NCBI GenBank assembly: GCA_002633025.1
Contig: NMRB01000309.1
Span: 119,086 to 183,085, forward strand
Reading direction: 5' to 3'
DNA: 64,000 nt
Source of the DNA: Notospermus geniculatus
Lineage: Eukaryota; Nemertea; Pilidiophora; Heteronemertea; Lineidae
Positions 11,116-21,914 of the stretch are shown piece after piece. The position numbers and the translations under genes are program-made. Numbering within the stretch: the first letter of the stretch is position 1; each line of letters starts with the position of its first letter. The notes under the pieces are model-generated. The model saw nothing but the letters and a program-made list of their open reading frames with translations. It was not told the origin of the DNA and searched no databases.

Positions 11116-13561
11116 TCATGCAGTCCTGGGCACAATACAGTTTCTGAAATTGCAGAGATAGAATACAGTTCTCACAACTTGGGTTGCCATAGAGGCTTCA
11201 ACATGGTTCATTGGTTCTGTAAGAATTTTAAAAGTTTTACCAAGACCTATCAATCGTTCAATGTGAACACGCTTGCTGGCTATTTTTCGGTCCTTGAGTA
11301 CAGCAGCAACTGACATTCTGTTTTTCTTCTTAAAGAAAGCAGGAATATTGATGGACACATGGAATGGAATGAAAAGATCTTCCACATTGAAGCCCTTGTC
11401 TGCCATTATCTCATCACCAGGATCACACATTCTAACCAAATTGGATCTTTCTATCACCTGCCGATCACTCGTAGAGCCTCCATAGGCTGGTGATACATAG
11501 GACACCAAACCACCGGGGGTTCCCCCAACCACGGTCTTCACAGTATTCCTATTCTTGTACTGGGAGAAAGTTGCTTGCTGTGCAATAGCGTTACTGGGCT
11601 TCTTAATGGGACACTCTGCCCCATCAAGAATTACACGCGTTTTTGGAAATTTATTTCTGAAGTCACTGGGACTGTAGAAATTGACAAGTTCCCTGCAAGG
11701 CCACCATTTAAGTTCCCCCCACTGTACAGCCATAAAATTCACCCATGTCACAAATATGTTCGTCACTTGTTTTTCTGGTATTCCAAACCAAAATGTTATT
11801 TCATGATGAGTAGAATGCCTACGTAATTTAATTAATGTCACAAGGAACTGGTCTTCAATGGTAAGAGGTGGTTTTGAATGATAATAGTATTGAAGCTGGT
11901 GCACAGCAGGGCCAAGTGTGTTGAGGACCATCAGGAATTTCTTGTAGGTTTCAAGGCCGGTGTAAAAATGAAGCATTTCGTTAGACATTGTCCGTACAGA
12001 GTAAAGAGGACCTGGTGCACCAGTCTGGCAACTTGCATTACATAATTTATCCGGACCATCTTCATCTTCAACAACCACTGAAAAAATGAAGTGGAATCCC
12101 ATGATTGCATGAAAAGCAGTATAAAGTGTGTAGGCCTAATCATAAAGTGGATGACTTTAGCCTCCACATACAGAATGTACTCGGGCATTTGTTTGATGAA
12201 ACCAGTATCATGACCCGACCATAAAAATTGAATACCTACGAGTACTGTTGTGAAAGGCAGTAGCTGGTTCCACTTCCACTTCCATCGCAACATCATGACA
12301 TGCCTCCATACTTTCTAATTCGCGTTTCCTATCTGCATTCATCACCACCTGCATTCTTTTCATCACCCTTTCAGTCCTTGCCTTTGATGCAGCTGTGGGT
12401 GACCTGCATACAAGAAATTGGAAATATACATATGCAGATGGGCCTATACCTGTATTTATTATAATAACTAAAATAGATTAAGCAAAGCGAGAGAGAGAGA
12501 GAGAAATACTGACAACCAAGCCATGGGTTGTCTCTCACCTACTTGGATCTTCCAAGTCCACCATCATATGGAAAAATATGCGGAACAGCACTTGCCAGCA
12601 GGTCTTTTTTCGCAGGAGCATCTCCTGAAAAAAAAAAACATCTCGTAATTTCATCATCACACACATTTCTTCCCTTGCCTTGACATGCATTAGCCTGTAG
12701 GCTAAATGTCGGTTAAATAGGCCCTACATGTAGGCCTAGGACCGCACATATCACACGGTCTGGGCCTTGGGATGGGGCCTCTTCATAAGACTAGGCCTAC
12801 ACATACACCCACCACAACCTCAGCCATCCATCACCACCACCATGCATGTGCTGTGGGCCTTATGGGCCTAGGCCTAGGCCCTAGGCCTATAGGCCTATAG
12901 TTACAGGGATTGCGCTAGCATTAGCCACGACCCAAAATGGGTAGAAATCTTTGAAAACGACCAGGAAAATGATGAAAATTCACATCAGCAGTGGCTAAAG
13001 ATATTCAGAGTGATCCAATGCATTTCCATTACTAGGCCTATGGCTAAAGAAAATTTCAGCCTAGCGCAATCCCTGCTATAGGCCTAGGCCTAGCCCTGGG
13101 TCTAATCACCCCATCATGTCCATGACATGACTACCTAATGCACAGATGCAGTGTGAGTGTACAGTCCAGTGCACGGCATGCAATGCAGCCGCTATGATGA
13201 ACGGCCTGATGATGTGACCGACTGATCATGCTGATGATGTGCACACGTTTCAAAACAAAAGGTGTGTAAACCAAGGTAGGCCTATAGCCTAGGCCTACAT
13301 TGGTAGGCGTAGCCTAGCCTAGGCCCCTAAAGCAAACGAAGCAAAGTAGGCCTACCATAATAATTCGTCTTTCGGTAGTCACTTTCATCGAAGTGGTCGT
13401 GGCAGATGCGGTCAGTGGGGGGACGGCGTCCAAAGTTTCCCCCGCTTTAGGTCATCTTCCCGCCTTATGGCTAAAAGCCACTTCTTCAGGCGTACCTTAT
13501 CGGACAGAGGAAACGTGTGGCTACCACGTTGGGTGCAGCCAGGCACGGAACATTGAGGCAT
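11116..13561 (-). CDS. THAP-HTH-DDE transposase (ISL2EU/Harbinger-like), four exons
   Basis: Exons on the minus strand: 13561-13356, 12624-12543, 12403-12240 and 12077-11116. All borders are GT/AG and the phases are 1, 2, 1. Exon 1 starts at an ATG and encodes a C2CH THAP DNA-binding domain (CSVPGC, a KKWLLAIRR helix, then RICHDHF); the conserved end of the THAP fold (AVPHIFP) is in exon 2. Exon 3 is a charged linker. Exon 4 has a helix-turn-helix (HHEITFWFGIPEKQV) followed by the DDE nuclease: Asp in VILDGAECPI, Asp in MADKGF, Glu in VHIERLIG, the last two 47 residues apart. It would bind the element ends and catalyse cut-and-paste. A single-base shift in a C run near 13430 breaks the THAP domain between its second and third metal ligands, so this copy is probably inactive. 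Usual length for such proteins is about 450-500 residues; this gives about 470. Confidence 0.8.
12660..13345. repeat. AGGCCTA-rich islands in transposase intron 1
   Basis: Clusters of GGCCTAGGCCTA and close variants at about 12700-12910, 13025-13095 and 13275-13345. The same motif occurs at 21410-21490. Simple palindromic sequence without coding potential. Confidence 0.6.
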
Positions 13562-13651
13562 ATTTTAAAAATTATTCGGAGATCATGGAGATGAGCTGGT
13601 GAGACGCTGCTGTCATGGATGTCGTAGTGTGGAACAAGTTGGCCGAGGCGA

Positions 13652-13712
13652 ACTTCCGGTACAAGTGCTCGCAGCGCCGCCCTGTCGGGACAGCTTACCG
13701 GGCGGGTTCCTC
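13652..13712 (-). repeat. Right terminal inverted repeat of the 11 kb transposon
   Basis: Read inward on the minus strand it begins GAGGAACCCGC and reaches GGCGCTGCGAGC and TTGTACCGGAAGT, matching the left end. AT follows at 13713-13714. Confidence 0.8.
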
Positions 13713-13988
13713 ATTGCTCAGTTTGACTGAAAAAAAGGTATGGCCCAAGTTTTGTAGATTCTAGATCCAATGGTTTATGGGCTCGCCGCCAGGAGAAAAA
13801 ATGGCGTCGCCAGCAAATTGCTTTGTCGAACCAGTCAGTAGAATCCCCTCAGTCCGGATTTTTCGAGAATATGCATTTTTGACACCCATCGCGCGAACAC
13901 GCCGTAGGCCACTATTATATATATATATTTATTTCGTGTTCATTAAAGAGACACAATTACAAAGGGAAAAGAAACAAGAATAAGGAGT

Positions 13989-14520
13989 TTACTCATACAG
14001 CCTACTGAATAGTTGACTGCCGTAAAATGACATGCAGTATGTTTCGATGAGTTTATATCTAACAAAGGGGTCACAAAAGCGAAAACGAGACAATACAACA
14101 TTCACTCGCCTATTGAAGTCTGAAACGGCATCTTCAGCACCTCTCAAATCAACATTCATCCCAATGAGATGGCCAGGGTGAGTAGCATTGTCTTGTTCAG
14201 TGACAAGGACTCCTTCAAAGACAATGGACTCTCCCTGGTTTCTCTTCCTGTTACTAAAGATTAGAAGCTGGCATTTATCCGGATTAAATTTAAGGTGTAC
14301 TTTCCTTGCAAATTCTGATGCATTCTGCAGTAATACTTTTAATGATTGTTTCGTTGGTGCTAATACTATAATATCATCAGCGTATGCCAGTACACCAACG
14401 AAAGTGATACCAATGTGGCATCCTAGCCCAGTCTTATGGAGAGCATCAATCAAGCCCTCTGTATAGATAGAGAAAAGAACTGGGGAGAGGATGCCACCTT
14501 GTTTCACACCATTGCGAATA
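13989..14520 (-). pseudogene. CR1-like LINE reverse transcriptase fragment
   Basis: About 175 residues of a non-LTR reverse transcriptase: VKQGGILSPVLF (motif before the catalytic loop), LAYADDIIVLAP (YADD catalytic box) and LKFNPDKCQLLIF. The fragment begins inside the RT fingers/palm and ends about 85 residues after the FNPDKC motif, with no endonuclease and no 3' tail recognisable. It lies 280 bases outside the right end of the 11 kb transposon. It resembles CR1/L2 proteins and could derive from the same family as the LINE at 18.6-21.9 kb. Confidence 0.8.
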
Positions 14521-16437
14521 AATGGTATTTAACTTTTCTACTCCGGGCGAACGAGATGACTGTGTCAACCCCGGGGTGTCAACACATTGGTTTGGCAGAT
14601 TAAAATGACAGGTTAGGCCAATTCTGTTTAAAAATACACTTACATAGAGAAAATGGCACTTCTCTGCAGAGAGAGAAACACGCAGTCAGACCTGGCTGCC
14701 CAGCATTAACCCTATTATGAAGGGGGTTCCCTTCCAACCTGTCCAGATTTAAAGTTAACTATCCGCTATGGTTTATTCCCAGTTCGCCCAATCCCATTTC
14801 GCCCATATGGTATTCATACAGTATTGACCCTTCCTGAGATACAACTTCAAACAACTCCAGGTCACTTGTCATGCCTCGCCATTTCAATTAATGCCAATTA
14901 CCTTGAATTTAATACTGAGATCATGGACAAAAATCAAGTTGTCTCGGGGGAAGTGGTCCCTAAAAGACGACTTTGTATAAGCCTGTGGAGGTGATAAAAC
15001 GATGGACGGATGGCCTCTCGCTAAATCAGCAAGGCCATGACTTTAGAGGGAAAGAATCTGTCACGATGGGGCTCTCGTTCCTCACATCCGTTGCGGATTC
15101 GAATAAATCTGCCGAAGATTAAGGACAGACACTCAAAAACTGGAACACCCTCATAGCGATTTCGACTGCCCCATCCGCCAAAAAAACACCGCTTGTCGAT
15201 CTGTGGGAGGGGGAGGGGGCGGAGGGGGTTTATTTCACATTGCAAACAGACGGACAAAAATGATCTCTGCACTTTGGTACCCTACATTTGTAGATGGCAC
15301 TCAGTGAAACGGCGAAAGGCCCATTATGTTGAAGGTGAGGATCAAGCTGAGGGGAATCCGCCATGCCTGCATTCCAGTGTTTGCTTTGGTTTGACTTTGG
15401 GGTTGGGGGCTAATAGTTTGGGGCAAACATGGTCTGTAGTCAAGCCAGCTTGCTATTTGTTACCGGGGGCACAAGAGTTATAAAAGGACCAATGCGGGCC
15501 CAGCTATTATAGGCCTATTATTATAGACCGGTTTTCTGGCAATATGCCTACATCGTTCAATGCCATTCCCGACAAAACCAATGTTTCCATCGAAATGACC
15601 AGGGATGCCAGTGTGTAGTGCAAATGGTAATATAGAGCGTGCTACATTGAAGGTCCATTCCCAGAAAACCTGCACATGTCCATTTTCATTGACATCGACG
15701 TTTCAATGAAATTAGCCAATGCAGTAGCTATTTACGGGAAAATAACTTTAACAACCTGTGAAAAAAGTTTGGTCGTCAAAAACTTCTTTTCCTCTCTTCA
15801 ACATGTTCAATCACACTCCCAAATGTAAGTTCAACTTAACGTGGCCAAGCTGAATCGAACAAACTAATTTGGCAGGCTACATAAACATGATCTCTTCAAG
15901 TGGGGTATACAAAAAATGTACTGTTTTTGTAATCCCTTTTCGGGCAGATTTATAAACATGTTTTAATACCAGGTATTTGGATAATTAGCCCTTTGTTCCA
16001 ATTAAGGGAATTTTGGCCCGAAGGCAGCTTTGACGTCACTGATTGAAGGCAAAGCTGCCATTTTGTATTTTGGATGACAACCACCATTCTCATGCTGTTT
16101 GTAAGCCTCCTCTTTGAATTAAGGCTGCGTGTTTTGCGTTTAGTCAAGGCAGCTGAATGGGCCGAACGAACCCATATTGGCAATGCAAAGATGTGTTGAA
16201 GAAAGTTGATTAGGAAACAGAGGGAGGAATATGCCAAACTATTAAATCCCCAAGGCCTGAGTGTAAACTGATAAAAGCATCACAGGAAGCCGCCACACTG
16301 AAGGCGCAGGCCAAAGAATAAACTTGGTCGATGTATCACAGATATCAGTGGCCGCGAGATACTAGTGAACGTGATATGAGAGCATCATCATTATTTGTTT
16401 CACCAAAATGCAGCTATGATTGGAGAAATTTTAATCT
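14521..16437. other. No gene seen
   Basis: I find no conserved coding segment, repeat boundary or RNA gene in this stretch on either strand. Confidence 0.35.
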
Positions 16438-16620
16438 GACCATATTACTCCAAGCTGAAAACATGGCATGCCTCTTCGTGTATGCTTGGAGGAATTTTTT
16501 TGACACTATTACTCCAAGCTGAAAACATAACATGCCCCTTAGTGTAGGCCCCTATGCTTGGGAGAATTTTACTGACACTCGCTCCAAACGGAAAACATGA
16601 CATGCCTCTTAGTGTATGCT
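16438..16620. repeat. Three imperfect tandem copies of a ~65-base unit
   Basis: Blocks containing ACTCCAAGCTGAAAACAT and GCATGCCTCTT(C/A)GTGTA repeat three times with decay. Noncoding. Confidence 0.65.
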
Positions 16621-17214
16621 GCTGCTGGGTATTGCTGGTGTACATGTACACAGAAGTATAGGATACGCATAAGGTGTGAACCTCTACGTTCTCAAAAATC
16701 CAGGTACAACTAAATACAAAGACCAACTCCAAAACAAATATCGGAGTAACACAGAATTATATGAATAGAATCATGGTGTCATTTAGCGATTATTAATTAT
16801 TGTTAATAATAACTCTCGGCCGTGGTGAATGAATTATCCTTCAGCATACTAAAAACTTTGGAGTCCATTCAGGAGTAGATAGTTCTTTACCATCAGATAT
16901 CAAAATTGTGATGCATGGAGCACTTTACAAAGCATTCCTCAGCATTTCTAACAAGAATCAGTAGATTTTCTTAAGACTGGGGTTATAGGAGAAGTTGCCA
17001 TTCATTCTTTCTTTGAGAAGAGATACTCCTTTTATTTTCTAGTATGATATAAACGACGTCTGATGATGTGGCGTGGCGTCTATACCATACCAACGGCAGG
17101 TTTGTAGGGCTGCAGGTTCACAATCTAGACTACATTGCGACCAAAGTGAAATTTAAAGCACGTTCACAATGTTCGGATGGCAGTATCTCTCACCTCACCC
17201 AAATCTCATTTGTC

Positions 17215-17345
17215 GTCCTCGTTCAGGACCAAGAAAGTCTACCCTCGTATTAAGATTGGCATCTGGTATGTCAAACAATGGGCATTGGCGCTGTTGGGAA
17301 ACTGCAGAACTTCAAAGTGAGAGACATCTAAATTCGCAATCATGA
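17215..17345 (+). pseudogene. RTE-like LINE endonuclease relic
   Basis: A short plus-strand stretch reads RIKIGIW and then, after a shift, MGIGAVGKLQNF. This resembles the start of the apurinic endonuclease domain in RTE-class LINEs (usual form IKIGTWNV). It is frameshifted and stops soon after. Identification rests on about 25 residues. Confidence 0.4.
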
Positions 17346-17636
17346 CGCACATAATGAAAAAGTCAGCCTAATAGGGGCTTGATTTGTGTAATTTGTGCAA
17401 AATCCAACAGATAAGGTGTGCTAAGTGCAAGATCGAAGCGGGACAGTGACCTAAAATAGGCTGTCGTGAGTTGACATTCGGTGGAGCATCTACATGCAAT
17501 AACTCAAATTGTCACGATTGTATATTTTCACCTATGATGATACTAACCCCGGATACTAACCTAAACGTTAGTGTACAGAAGCATGTATAATAAGAGTAAT
17601 TAATGAAAACCATTGTGAGAAAACTGCGGCTTGTAT

Positions 17637-17757
17637 TCATAAAAGTTAGCAAATGCTTTTGCTTAAGATTTGTACAGCAAGGTCAAATGTAAATGTACTG
17701 GAAAACCTGAAGTGAAAGCATTTGCTCTGGAGCATGTAGCTGTCATGAATATCATCA
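17637..17757. repeat. Palindrome, AGCAAATGCTTT arms
   Basis: ATTCATAAAAGTTAGCAAATGC is mirrored by AAGCATTTGCT and a terminal ATGAAT. A related palindrome lies at 35332-35430. The rest of 17346-18192 shows only short GTAT/ATCTGCTCAGAATG duplications and, at 18150-18192, a partial repeat next to the gap. Confidence 0.5.
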
Positions 17758-18192
17758 TTTGACTTGATTTGAAATTTGTCTGAATAAGTAAAAGAGGGTC
17801 CGAAGATGAAATGCTGAGTATCTTGTAATGTGCAGACAGATATGCGTAAGATGCATGTATGTAGTTTAATGTCCTTATCTGCTCAGAATGGGCTCCTTAT
17901 CTGCTCAGAATGAGTAAATCTGCTCTGAATGGTAGAAGGAATATTTACACTCTCTGTGAGCTTTAGCCATATTCACCTATTCGAGACTATGCAAACATAC
18001 CATTGTCTCAGGTGTCATAATCCAGTTTAGGCCTCACCCAAGACGGGATAATTGACCAATTGGCAAGACGAGGCGTTATACACAGGGCAGCAGGCCAACA
18101 CGGTGCGGAAAGACCTACCCACCCGGATCAGGGTAGAGGTATCACTCAGATGCGTATTGGGGTGTAGACACGGGCGCGGATTGGGGTGTCAC

Positions 18193-18618
18193 NNNNNNNN
18201 NNNNNNNNNNNNNNNNNNNNNNNNNNNNNNNNNNNNNNNNNNNNNNNNNNNNNNNNNNNNNNNNNNNNNNNNNNNNNNNNNNNNNNNNNNNNNNNNNNNN
18301 NNNNNNNNNNNNNNNNNNNNNNNNNNNNNNNNNNNNNNNNNNNNNNNNNNNNNNNNNNNNNNNNNNNNNNNNNNNNNNNNNNNNNNNNNNNNNNNNNNNN
18401 NNNNNNNNNNNNNNNNNNNNNNNNNNNNNNNNNNNNNNNNNNNNNNNNNNNNNNNNNNNNNNNNNNNNNNNNNNNNNNNNNNNNNNNNNNNNNNNNNNNN
18501 NNNNNNNNNNNNNNNNNNNNNNNNNNNNNNNNNNNNNNNNNNNNNNNNNNNNNNNNNNNNNNNNNNNNNNNNNNNNNNNNNNNNNNNNNNNNNNNNNNNN
18601 NNNNNNNNNNNNNNNNNN
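18193..18618. other. Assembly gap (426 N)
   Basis: A run of 426 N. It cuts the LINE ORF2 before its reverse transcriptase domain, and the sequence to the left is not recognisably LINE, so the true gap may be longer than shown. Confidence 0.95.
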
Positions 18619-20140
18619 ACGGAAACAGGAGTTCTCAGTGCACAGTAGCTGTGCTTACAGCAGCCATTATGTATCAACTGTGAGACACCATTTTGAAAAT
18701 CATTCATTTCGTCATTCGAGTAAGGCACAGAATTGTAAAGTGCTCTGTATTTCTCCGCGAAAAGATTACAGATAGCCTGGCTTCCCACGTGGCCATCAAC
18801 GTTTTTAGGAAGGCTTCTTTTGGAAGAGGAAATTTTTCTGACCTCTGTCCAGAAGTCTCTAGGCCCCTATTTCTATTCTCTAGGAGAGAGTTAGCCATAT
18901 TGTTAGATACAGTTGCATCATTTCTCTTTCTAGCTAATCGCACGGCAAGGTGGTATTTCATTCGTGTATTTTTTCTAATGTCTGCAACATGACCGTTTCG
19001 GGGAGAACCGACAGACTTCCAAATTCTGTGCCAAAACATGGCTGTTTCCCTTTCTCTTGCGACATACTCATCATTCCATCCTGGGATGGTTCTAGGTTTC
19101 TCTCCTAAAACATAGGTTGGGATATTTTCAAAGCTTGCCTTAAGGCAAGCCGTAACAATGTGATCATACAGCTGGTCGATCTCTGATCTGTGTCCCATAC
19201 AACATGCGTTCTGACATTCTAATAAACCCTGTGGAATATCGATGTTCTGGAGAAGATTATCTAATGTGAAAGAGTAACTGAGAACATCCCTATTACTTGC
19301 CTTTGACCAATTTAGTCTAACATGTTCATCAGCGTGTTGTTCATTTTCATAAGTCGGCTCAATACCCGTAAAAGAAATTGAAATCGGTGAGTGGTCAGAT
19401 AGATTGTCCCCTTCATGTATGGACTGATAAATAGACACGTGTTCGGAAAGGTTTTCGCTAATCAAGAAATGATCAAGACATGACCGTTCCCCAGTTACCT
19501 TACTTTCATATGTATAAGTGACATTTGCATTTGGGTGTTCCAACAGATGAACAAGTTTTTCTCTTTCCATTAACTCTTTCAAAATTCTGGTATGGTCTGA
19601 ATTAACTCTATTAAAATCGGTATTAAAATCTCCCCCCAAGATAATATAATCTGTGTTACATTCGGCAATTAGACGAGACAGTACCTCAAGTTCTGCTCTG
19701 AAATCCTCACGATTTTGCCGATCATAGTTGATGTCAGTAGGCATATACACGTTCGCAATCAAAAGACTAATACCGTCCTCATAACGGATGAGACCCGCAC
19801 AAATACGTTTGCTATTACACGACTCAACTGCAGAAAATTTACAACGCATCGCTTTTTTCCAGAGTATGGAACATCCACCGTGTGGTCTCCCGACTAACAA
19901 AACCCGATCGTCAACACTAGATACACCATGGGAACATATCCCCTTAAACTCTTTCTCAAAAACATGTAAATTATCATTGAGCAACCAGTGCTCCTGAATG
20001 AGAATGAAATCATTGTCAGCAATCAGCTTGTCAATGTACTGCATGCGCCCGTCACCTAAGCCATGAGAGTTGTAGCTGCACAACCTCATCACAGCTACTG
20101 CACACAGAAGATGGACCAATAAACCAAGGAAACTTCTCAT
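18619..20140 (-). pseudogene. CR1-like LINE ORF2: endonuclease and linker
   Basis: The start ATG (20140) overlaps the ORF1 stop as ATGA. The first ~250 residues are an exonuclease/endonuclease/phosphatase fold: CSYNSHGLG, ILIQEHWL (catalytic Glu), NVYMPTD, ILGGDFNTD (catalytic Asp/Asn), LDHFLIS, and NLSDHSPI (catalytic Asp-His). This domain nicks target DNA for target-primed reverse transcription. Further on, the reading frame shifts near 18870 at a G run and continues as the linker before RT (LFAEKYRALYNSVP) into the gap. The reverse transcriptase itself is not visible. An N-terminal hydrophobic stretch of about 15 residues precedes the nuclease and may just be translated spacer. Confidence 0.85.
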
Positions 20141-21912
20141 TCAGTGGTGATGTTCGTATCCTCCCGCACATTAGGAGGGGTATTTCTGATCCGCATTCCT
20201 CGCGGCCACAATTCCTCATCAAAGAGGTCTTTGAATTGAGACACTGGCACAGTTAATTTGAAAGATTTAAATTTCGCATTCGGATGTGATACTAAGTTCA
20301 AGTCAATGACCTCAAAACCCAAATCTTTTATGTAAGTTCTGAGGTCGCTAAGCGTGGTTTCCGAGTCCACTCTGTGTATAAAAGCAAAGCGATTGGGTTC
20401 TGGGGCCCCTTTCACCTTGGCTGTCGTTGGCTTAGTTGACTTTCCTTCTATAACCTTAAGCCTTCTGCTATTATCCCTCTTTTCCTTTTTACGTTGCCAT
20501 GCCTGCAATCGGTAACCTCCGGAGGAGCAGGAGCCATCCCCGGAAGCTTCACTCCCCCTGTCCAAAGACACATTGCTACCTCTCAAGCGTAACACATTGG
20601 GATGGGGCGCAGAGAGGTGTTTTCCTCCTCTGCCCCTTGTGACATTTCTGAAAGAACCTCTCCCTCTGGTGGACTCAGTGCCACGCCTAGCAACCTCAGC
20701 AAAAGACTTGACTTTTATTTGATCTTTCTTCACATTATCATTTGCACAAGGAGGACCGCAAGCTGGGGCGTCAGAACAGACTTCCCCAGGTTTGGTCCAA
20801 GCACTGTCATCCCATTCATCAGTAGCAAGGTTCTCCCAGCCAGAAGACACTGGGGGAACTACACTCTTCTCTTCCCTATTTTTCTCCTCGAGCTTATGAA
20901 TGTCAAGGGCATTTTCACCACTGTTTCCTCTATATGACAAATTTTACTTTCCAATTTACCTAATCTATCAACAATAGAAATAGAGTTCAATTCTTCCGGC
21001 ATTGATCTAGGAATTTTCCCAAGATCGAGTGCAGACACAACAATATTTGGCATTAAGTCAGCTTTGTCCAGTTTCTGAATTGCTTGAATTATATAAATCA
21101 GGTTCGCCTCTGCCTCCGAGCGGACTTTTGTGTTTTTACGTGTCACCTTATCACCCAGAGTTACATTACATGAACTGTTCCACAGCAAATTTTTCGCCGT
21201 GCCAATCTGATCGGAGCTGAAGTGTCCGAAGACAGGCCATGTCGAATTAGCGGAACCAGCGGAAACAACGGAACCCAGCGGAACCTGGTCTGCAACCGAT
21301 AGAACGAACACGTGAATCGTCCTTGCTTCGTTCAGCTGTTGATTGAAAGCAACACTCGACTCGGTGTTGGTAAGCAACACGCGACTGCAGTCATGATGTG
21401 CGGATTGAGGCCTAAATGTAGGCCCTAGGCATGCTAGGTCTAGGCTAGGCTACCGGTGGGCCTACATGGCCTAGGCCTACCGTAGACCTAGTTTTTTCGG
21501 CGCCTAACAGTTCGATTTGAATAGTGCAGTTATTATTTAAAAAAACACATTGTTTTTCCTTCAAGTTCCGCTGGGTTCCGTTGTTTCCGCTGGTTCCGCT
21601 AATTCGACATGGCCCCGAAGACAGCTCTTTTTGCGTTCTCAACAGTCCCAGACTGCAACGCATACACCAAGTATGCAAGAAGCGGCTCATTTTGTGCGCA
21701 TCGACAATATCTGTATCAGCAGCAGCATCGCAGCCGTCATGTCTTGACATCTTATATTCGGGACTCTCCCCTTGTGGGGTTCGATCTTTCCGCTTGTTAT
21801 TCACTTCTCGATCTTTTTCACGTATTGACGTGTTCATTGGAGTACACGCGCTAAATCCCTCATTGTGAGTCACCGGTGTTCCAGGAGCCGTGGTCGCGTG
21901 CTCGCCATTCAT
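20137..21912 (-). pseudogene. CR1-like LINE ORF1, split by a MITE and frameshifts
   Basis: Minus-strand ORF1 of the same LINE. The coding sequence upstream of the MITE is roughly 21912-21615, and downstream of it 21234-20137. The C-terminal part (RFAFIHRVDSETTLSDLR to FDEELWPRGMRIR) is the RRM-like RNA-binding domain of CR1-type ORF1 proteins; the middle carries AIQKLDKADLMP and LGKLESKICHIEE, the usual oligomerisation region. Frameshifts lie near 20930 and near 21660-21690. Removing the MITE and one copy of its target duplication restores a continuous frame at the insertion point (ENAKRAVF followed by GHFSSDQ). ORF1 protein would bind LINE RNA. This copy is nonfunctional. Confidence 0.75.
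21235..21614. mobile_element. 380-base MITE with 50-base perfect TIRs and 9-base TSD
   Basis: Both ends start GGCCATGTCGAATTAG and are identical for 50 bases in inverted orientation, including three AACGGAAC/CAGCGGAAC-type repeats. CCGAAGACA flanks it exactly (21226-21234 and 21615-21623). The core is AGGCCTA-rich and has no ORF. A 9-base duplication with long TIRs suggests a Mutator-like origin. The identity of the TIRs suggests it inserted recently. Confidence 0.85.
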
Positions 21913-21914
21913 TG

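Larger units (their letters stand above)
2792..13712. mobile_element. ISL2EU-type DNA transposon, two genes
   Basis: A 10.9 kb DNA transposon. Both ends begin GAGGAACCCGC and share a second conserved block about 40 bases inside (GCTGCGAGC, then TTGTACCGGAAGT), in inverted orientation. Each end is flanked by AT (2790-2791 and 13713-13714), the 2-base target duplication I recall for ISL2EU elements. Inside are two convergent genes: a SWIM/YqaJ nuclease (plus strand, left half) and a THAP/HTH/DDE transposase (minus strand, right half). My recollection is that ISL2EU elements encode a Harbinger-like transposase plus a YqaJ-like protein, so this architecture supports the assignment. The interior has been enlarged by at least six later insertions between 7.1 and 11.1 kb. 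Each gene has about one apparent frameshift, so this copy is probably an old, immobile one. Confidence 0.8.

Noticed and set aside
18052-18788. Long ORFs through the N run
   Set aside because: Artefacts of unknown bases; only the LINE-like frame on the right side of the gap is meaningful.
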